Assembly (NCBI GenBank): GCA_023627715.1
Contig: JAMAHW010000036.1
Span: 285,805-349,804, forward strand
Origin: Periconia sp. R9002
Lineage: Eukaryota; Ascomycota; Dothideomycetes; Pleosporales; Periconiaceae
Reading direction: 5' to 3'
Length of the DNA: 64,000 nucleotides
Both the position numbers and the translations under genes were made by a program. Positions 58,988 through 64,000 of this stretch are shown here, in pieces. Numbering within the stretch: the first letter of the stretch is position 1; each line of letters starts with the position of its first letter. The notes under the pieces were generated by a model, which was not told the DNA's origin, made no database searches, and saw only the letters and a program-made list of their open reading frames with translations.

Positions 58988-60690
58988 ATGAAAGCAAACA
59001 GCACTGCCTTTTTTTCGGGCGTATGCTTGTTGGCAATCTTTGCCTTTGCCGCCGCTACCCACATGGGCGGCGGTCAGGAACCGCTCCACGCCGCAATCGA
59101 TCCGCTCAAATTCCGAGCCGCGTGCCCCGACTACAAAACCTATTCTATGCATCAGCAGTACGTCATCTTGCGTGTATCGTGTAGACTTTTAGACTCATTG
59201 GTTGCTCCAGTCCACCCTACACTGATGGCCCGCTTAAGCTGCCTTTCCAGCGTCCGTCCACCTATTGCCGCACCTTCGAATCTCCTCTGGTCGAGAAGGT
59301 TATCGAGGACATGAAAACAAAACTGGTGGACAAGGACCTAGCTCGCCTGTTCGAAAACGCATTCCCCAACACCTTAGACACTACGGTTCGATGGCACGTA
59401 GATGGCACTTTTAAGCCTAAACAAACAAGAAATATATGGGAGAAGGATGCCTGGAAAGGCCCCCAAAGTTTCATTGTAACAGGAGATATAAATGCAGAAT
59501 GGCTGCGCGACTCCACCAACCAACTCCAACAGTACCAATTGTTGGCCAAAAAGGACAAGGACATCCATCAACTCATCTTGGGTGCCATCAATACCCAATC
59601 GGAGTATGTTATTGTTTCTCCCTATTGCAATGCCTTTCAACCTCCCCCGCCTAGTGGTTTGAACCCAACCTTTCAGGGCGATGGCGACAATGTTCACCCA
59701 GCCTACGAAAATTCATTCGTGTTTGAATGCAAATACGAGCTCGATTCTCTGGCCCACTTTCTATCTCTTGCCAATCAGTTCCACAACAATACGGGTTCCA
59801 CCGAGTTTTTGAACGAGCGTTTTTTGCTTGCTCTTAATTCTGTTCTTGATGTTTTACGGGAACAATCCAGACCAACATTCAACCCGGTGACGGGGGCCTT
59901 CCAACGCAACGAATATCGATTTCAACGACAAACCAATATCGGCACAGAAACGCTTACCCTGGGCGGCCAAGGCAATCCACTCAACGGAGAGACTGGCTTG
60001 GTGCGAAGTGCGTTCCGACCAAGTGATGATGCGACGATACTCGGATTTTTCATTCCTGCGAATGCCATGATGAGTGTGGAGCTTAAGCGAACAGCTGCCA
60101 TCCTACGAAAAGTTGGTAAGAAGGACATTGCCGAAAAATTGCAGAAGGTGGGCCAGACAATCGAAGATGCAATCTGGGAACATGCCGTTGTCCAGCACAA
60201 GATCTATGGCAAAGTTTTTGCGTTTGAAGTCGATGGTTTCGGGTCATCAATCCTCATGGACGATGCCAATCTGCCATCCCTGCTTGCTCTTCCCCTGCTT
60301 GGCTTTATTTCCGCTGACGACAAAGTTTATAAAAATACCCGCAAAATGATTCTTCAGAAGAAAGGAAACCCGTACTACCTAACCGGTGAGGACTTCTGGG
60401 GGATCGGCGGACCTCACGTTGGTCCGCGACATGCATGGCCTATGAGCGTGCTCATCCAAGCCATGACGAGCGAGAGTGACGCCGAAATCATGAAGTGTTT
60501 GAGTGCGGTGAAGAATGTGAGCAGAAACGGCCTTATTCACGAAGGAGTCAATGTCGAGATGGGGAGAGATTATACTAGATCTTGGTTTGCTTGGGCGAAT
60601 AGCGTCTTCGCTCAGACGGTGCTTCATTTAGCCCAGAGGAAACCAGAATTACTTTTTGGGGCAGGGTCAGAGGCTTATACAATTTCTTGA
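58988..60690 (+). CDS. GH125 exo-alpha-1,6-mannosidase (Mug157-like)
   Basis: Glycoside hydrolase family 125 (formerly DUF1237), which removes alpha-1,6-linked mannose. Exons 58988-59157 and 59211-60690 encode 549 residues. An N-terminal hydrophobic signal or anchor (FFSGVCLLAIFAFAAATHM) suggests entry to the secretory pathway. Family blocks are TGDINAEWLRDSTNQLQQY, YELDSLAHFLSLANQF, RSAFRPSDDATILGFFIPAN, FWGIGGPHVGPRHAWPMSVL and HEGVNVEMGRDYTRSWFAWA, the last two carrying acidic residues of the active site. Intron 53 bases. Its place near the GT62 mannosyltransferase (9 kb away) is probably coincidental. Length is normal for fungal members. Confidence 0.93.
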
Positions 60691-60784
60691 GTTTCACTAC
60701 GAAGGCAAGCAGCACACTGATAAGTTAGACAATAGACTAATCGGACTATTTTGATGAATATTGCTTTTGGCTCCGTTTTACACA

Positions 60785-60820
<36 letters not shown>

Positions 60821-61123
60821 TTTCCACAATGTTTGAGACCAGAAGACCGCACAATATGACTAATAATTTGACCAGTGTTAGGCCATTTTCGCCTTGCCCT
60901 TGTTCCTCGCTCATTCGCATGCGCACAAAGTCATGAAGACGAAAATAATAATTTGTCTCGTACACAGAATTTTAAACGGCCTTATCGTCAACAACTCCTG
61001 TTGGTGTCCGGGTACCTCTCATAGGCTCTCCATGGAAGCAATTGAAGGCTGTTTCGGAGATCGAAATTCTTACTCATGGGTGCTCTGGTTGTATTTCGGT
61101 ACCGCTTTGACTTGAACACACTA
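60691..61123. other. Intergenic between convergent genes, 433 bases
   Basis: Contains the T19A15 palindrome at 60786-60819 and otherwise plain sequence. No gene. Confidence 0.5.
60786..60819. repeat. T19A15 homopolymer palindrome
   Basis: Nineteen T directly followed by fifteen A, with no spacer. On either strand it reads as a T run then an A run, so it forms a perfect self-complementary tract between two convergent genes. It may act in 3'-end formation of both, or reflect an assembly or slippage artefact. Confidence 0.9.
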
Positions 61124-61861
61124 TCATGCATCCGGCTGGTAATGTAGCCTGAACTTCCTGTTCGCCCTTTCGGATCCTCTCACCTGGATTTGTTCACCAA
61201 ATACTTCAAAAACCAGGGGGTTTGTTCCGTTTCGACCCAATTCGTCTTCACTGTTCCTTTCATCTTCCTCCCCAGGATCCATTACTGGCACTTCAAACCT
61301 AAACAGGGAATGCTCCTTAGGCACCACCTTCAACTTGTTCTTCTCCGTGATGATTTCAAGTGTATACTTTGTATCCCTTACCACGATGCCTTTGATGCCC
61401 ACGCGGCCCACACAGCGACTCCTCGTCACCTCCACAAGTGCACCGTGCATATCCGCACTCGCCAGTATCTGGCCCACCTGCGCTGCAGTTACATAAGCTC
61501 TCTTCCGAGCCGACACGCCAAGGATTTCGCGCATGTAGCCACACCACAACTCATGGAGTCCTTGGTAGAGGCTGTACTTCTGCTGGTTCTGGACAATCTC
61601 GTTTAAACCTATCGCACGCTTTTTCGCGGCAGATAGCGGTCGAGGTTTTAACTTGGTTCGGACGCGCTGCTTCTCCAGCCGCGCATTGAGGGTGCGGCGG
61701 CGTTGGGCTCGTGCCGAGGGGGTAGGACTTGTCGCGCGGATGTGGAGGGGCCGCTTGGATACACGGTCGGTGTAATGTGATTCTGCAGTTTTAGGTGAGT
61801 GGGCGCGCGCGAGTAGGGTTTGGGCAAAGGGCATTGTGGGCGTTGTGGGCGCTGCGGACAT
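61124..61861 (-). CDS. POP4: RNase P/MRP protein subunit Pop4/Rpp29
   Basis: Protein subunit of RNase P (tRNA 5' maturation) and RNase MRP. Intronless, 245 residues from the ATG at 61861. An in-frame start 63 bases upstream would add a poorly conserved leader. The Rpp29 Sm-like barrel is visible: LWCGYMREILGVSARKR, then VGQILASADMHGALVEVTRS, RCVGRVGIKGIVVRDTKYTL, and KLKVVPKEHSLFRFEVPV. The N-terminal half is basic (NARLEKQRVRTKLKPRPLS) as expected for RNA contact. An acidic insert (DPGEEDERNSEDELG) lies in the last third. Divergent from the Pdx3-type gene 217 bases away. Confidence 0.94.
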   Translation of the reverse strand: MSAAPTTPTMPFAQTLLARAHSPKTAESHYTDRVSKRPLHIRATSPTPSARAQRRRTLNARLEKQRVRTKLKPRPLSAAKKRAIGLNEIVQNQQKYSLYQGLHELWCGYMREILGVSARKRAYVTAAQVGQILASADMHGALVEVTRSRCVGRVGIKGIVVRDTKYTLEIITEKNKLKVVPKEHSLFRFEVPVMDPGEEDERNSEDELGRNGTNPLVFEVFGEQIQVRGSERANRKFRLHYQPDA

Positions 61862-62078
61862 GGTGGATGGCGGATGGTGGATGTGTGTTGGAGGGTCGAG
61901 GTTGGATTGCTCAATATCAATCAATGATACCTAGCTAATTCGGGTAAGGTACTAGCTCACCCCACCTCCCCTCAAGCTACGTAAGGTACTGGATTAGGAA
62001 CGATGCTTCCGCACACGTCGGCTCCTCCAACGACCACCTACCTGGGCGTAAACCAAAGGAAACGCCCGTTTATCTTCC

Positions 62079-62930
62079 ATGCAGACTCTGATACATCCAT
62101 CTCCTAGCGTCTTCAAGATATTTCGACCTAGCTCAAGCAGCAGTTTGTCCAAAACCTTTGTTCGCCCCCTCCCATCTCCGTATTCTAGGCTACTAAGCCA
62201 GAATCACAAACCTTCCACAACAAGCATGCTGCATTCTGCAAAACCCGACATATCCACCAAACGTATTTTCGCACCCACAGGAGGGTCCGACGACCCTGGC
62301 CACGCCACCCAATACAAACTCGGTGCCCTGGAAAAAGAACATTTGGATCCCTCACCAACAGCCCAATTCCACAAATGGTTCCAGGAGGCAACGGCTGCGC
62401 AAGTCTACCAGCCCGAAACCGTCACTTTAGCCACAGCATCGCTACCGGATGGAAAGCCGTCTGCACGAATGGTCTTCATGAAGGAGTTGGACGACCGTGG
62501 CTTCGTCATCTATTCCAACTGGGAAACAAGTCGCAAGAGCAAAGATGTAGCATCAAATCCCCAAGCTGCGCTAACATTTTGGTGGAGGGAAGTAGAAAGG
62601 CAAGTGAGGGTGGAAGGACGGGTAGAAAGATTGACGGATGAAGAAAGTCAAGTGTATTATGATACCAGGATTAGAGGCTCAAGGATCGGAGCATGGGCGA
62701 GTCCGCAAAGTCAAGTACTAGAGAGTAGGGAAGAGTTGATTGCAAGGGTAGAAGATGTGGAAAAGAGGTTTGAGGGGAAAGACAAAATCCCGGTGCCTCC
62801 ATTCTGGGGTGGTATCAGAGTTCTTCCAGAGCTCGTCGAGTTCTGGCAAGGTAGAGAAAGTAGGCTGCATGATCGATTCAGATATACGAAGGTTACGGGG
62901 GGGTGGAAAGTAGAAAGATTGAGCCCATGA
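62079..62930 (+). CDS. PDX3: Pyridoxamine 5'-phosphate oxidase (Pdx3 type)
   Basis: FMN enzyme that makes pyridoxal 5'-phosphate, the last step of vitamin B6 synthesis and salvage. Intronless, 283 residues from 62079, or 234 from the ATG at 62226. FMN and substrate sites are readable: TVTLATASLPDGKPSARMVF, RGFVIYSNWETSRKSKD, ALTFWWREVERQVRVEGRVE, SRIGAWASPQSQ and the C-terminal WQGRESRLHDRFRYTK. The first 49 residues are Ser/Arg/Lys-rich and essentially free of acidic residues, so they could be a mitochondrial presequence. The catalytic domain starts after the second methionine. Confidence 0.95.
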   Translation: MQTLIHPSPSVFKIFRPSSSSSLSKTFVRPLPSPYSRLLSQNHKPSTTSMLHSAKPDISTKRIFAPTGGSDDPGHATQYKLGALEKEHLDPSPTAQFHKWFQEATAAQVYQPETVTLATASLPDGKPSARMVFMKELDDRGFVIYSNWETSRKSKDVASNPQAALTFWWREVERQVRVEGRVERLTDEESQVYYDTRIRGSRIGAWASPQSQVLESREELIARVEDVEKRFEGKDKIPVPPFWGGIRVLPELVEFWQGRESRLHDRFRYTKVTGGWKVERLSP

Positions 62931-63136
62931 AATGATAGACTCCGCATTTGAGTAAAGGTCTGACGTGCAGGAAGATGTTCCGATAACTGGGACCGTATGA
63001 AAATAAACTACATCAGTAGCCATACCCATAACATGTATCGGTAACAAACAAAGATAAACTCCCAGCATGTACTACTCATCGCCTATTCTAACCTCGAGCG
63101 GCCTGGTTAGAGATAATGGTTGGCGAGGAGAATGCT

Positions 63137-63256
63137 TCAAAGGGGAGCCTCTCGCGACAGGATATCAGCCAACTTCATGCCAATCATGTAGGTAGGCACA
63201 GTAGGCCAAGCGCCAGGTGAACGAGGGAAGACAGACGCATCAGCCACACGCAAACC
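63137..63256 (-). pseudogene. 3' end of a GMC oxidoreductase gene, truncated
   Basis: Forty codons, ending in TGA at 63139-63137, read GLRVADASVFPRSPGAWP then TVPTYMIGMKLADILSREAP and a final Leu. This matches the C-terminal signature of FAD-dependent GMC oxidoreductases (GLRV-DASV...-PT-MI--K-AD-I). A TTTAG acceptor immediately precedes it at 63258-63257, so it looks like a last exon. The rest of the gene should lie to the right, but from about 63280 the sequence is very AT-rich with no coding frame. The gene is therefore broken by the AT-rich block, or its remaining exons lie beyond it. Too short for substrate class. Confidence 0.65.
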
Positions 63257-63911
63257 CTAAACGACATGAGTAATAAGATAGAGTAAGATAAATATAATCT
63301 ATTTTTAATTAATTGCGAAGAAGAAGACACTTTAATTTAATAAATAGTGTAATTACGCTAAACCCCTATAATTACTAGAAGGGTAAAGGGGTTTAAAAAT
63401 AAAGATACATTTATCTAAATTTAAACTTCTATATTTTAATATTAAGTATTAAAGTATCTTCTTCTTTATAATTAATTAGTAAAATTAGTTATAGTATTAA
63501 TACTAATTTAAGATCTTATAGTAATATTTTTAGCTAAAAACGTATATATAGTAACTATTAGTTATATAATTAAAGCTTAGAGGTTAGTATTCTAGATTTT
63601 CTTAATAAATCTATTTACTATTTAGCTTCTACTATCTAACTTCTACTATCTAACTTTTATAACTTTTACTTTCTACTAACTATTACTAGATTAATAATAT
63701 TTTAGTAACTAGTAACCTAGTATAGATAGTTATTAACACTATAAAAACTATACTAGATTACTATATTACTTATTAATTAAGTAGTTAAATATATAAGTAT
63801 AGGCTACTTTCTACTATTCTCTCTTAGGTCCTATTACTATTAAGACCTCTACTTACTACTAATAGCCTACTACTAGTAAAAAAAATAAACTATCTAATAA
63901 TTAAATAAGTA

Positions 63912-63995
<84 letters not shown>

Positions 63996-64000
63996 AGATC
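63257..64000. repeat. AT-rich block, probably RIP-degraded repeat DNA
   Basis: From about 63280 to the window end, A+T is very high, dominated by TA, TTAA and ACTA words with stops in all frames. This contrasts sharply with the gene-rich sequence to the left and is typical of repeat-induced-point-mutated transposon remnants (AT isochores) in Dothideomycetes. No transposon family can be recognised. It ends in a long tetranucleotide array. Confidence 0.7.
63913..63993. repeat. (AAAT)n microsatellite
   Basis: About twenty uninterrupted AAAT units near the right edge of the window, within the AT-rich block. Confidence 0.95.

Noticed and set aside
63900..63993. CRISPR-like direct repeats at the right edge
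   Set aside because: The array is a plain AAAT microsatellite without spacers, in a eukaryotic genome.

Overview
This window looks like a chromosomal segment of a filamentous ascomycete, most likely a Dothideomycete (Pleosporales-like). That placement is an inference from gene content, short introns of about 45-150 bases with CTAAC/CTGAC-type branch points, about one gene per 2.2 kb on both strands, TACCTAGGTA-type intergenic motifs and an abrupt AT-rich block at the right edge. Exon joins were rebuilt by hand from GT/AG sites, reading phase and family continuity. For every multi-exon model the exon lengths sum to a multiple of three.

Layout: 28 protein genes plus one truncated gene. 1-13.3 kb: secreted aspartic protease (+), a probable Zip2/SHOC1-type meiotic XPF-like protein (+), an Osh4/Kes1-type sterol/lipid transfer protein (+), a TPR protein with a mutated 5' splice site (-) flanked by two copies of a terminal-inverted-repeat element, and a Pps1-type dual-specificity phosphatase (-). 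13.3-25.9 kb: simple repeats, DNA polymerase delta small subunit (-), DcpS decapping scavenger (+), a Gpr1/Git3-type receptor (-), ubiquitin C-terminal hydrolase (-), Arc1-like tRNA-binding cofactor (+), UDP-glucose 4-epimerase (-), then a repeat-rich 1.5 kb gap. 25.9-39 kb: SUN-domain nuclear envelope protein (+), Nop53 (-), Rab6/Ypt6 GTPase (+), Tom20 (-), Exo84 (+), a Myb-like protein (+), quinone oxidoreductase (-). 39-55 kb: GH72 glucanosyltransferase (-), Gea/GBF-type Arf GEF (-), GT62 mannosyltransferase (-), a 1.9 kb gap, Mtr3 exosome subunit (+), La-domain protein (-). 55-64 kb: inositol polyphosphate multikinase (+), Clp1 (-), GH125 mannosidase (+), RNase P subunit Pop4/Rpp29 (-), pyridoxamine phosphate oxidase (+), and the 3' end of a GMC oxidoreductase (-) running into AT-rich DNA.

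Most genes are housekeeping. Two themes recur without forming a cluster: secretion and cell wall (Rab6, Exo84, Gea GEF, Osh protein, GT62, GH72, GH125), and RNA processing or translation (DcpS, Nop53, Mtr3, Clp1, Pop4, Arc1, La protein). I see no secondary-metabolite cluster, CRISPR array, rRNA or convincing tRNA. The points most worth a second look are the TTAAGT splice donor in the TPR gene, the two related TIR elements that share a peptide reading frame, the Zip2-like gene, a zero-length-exon (recursive) splice site, a 14-base microexon, a long presequence on Arc1, and the GMC gene cut off at the AT-rich boundary.
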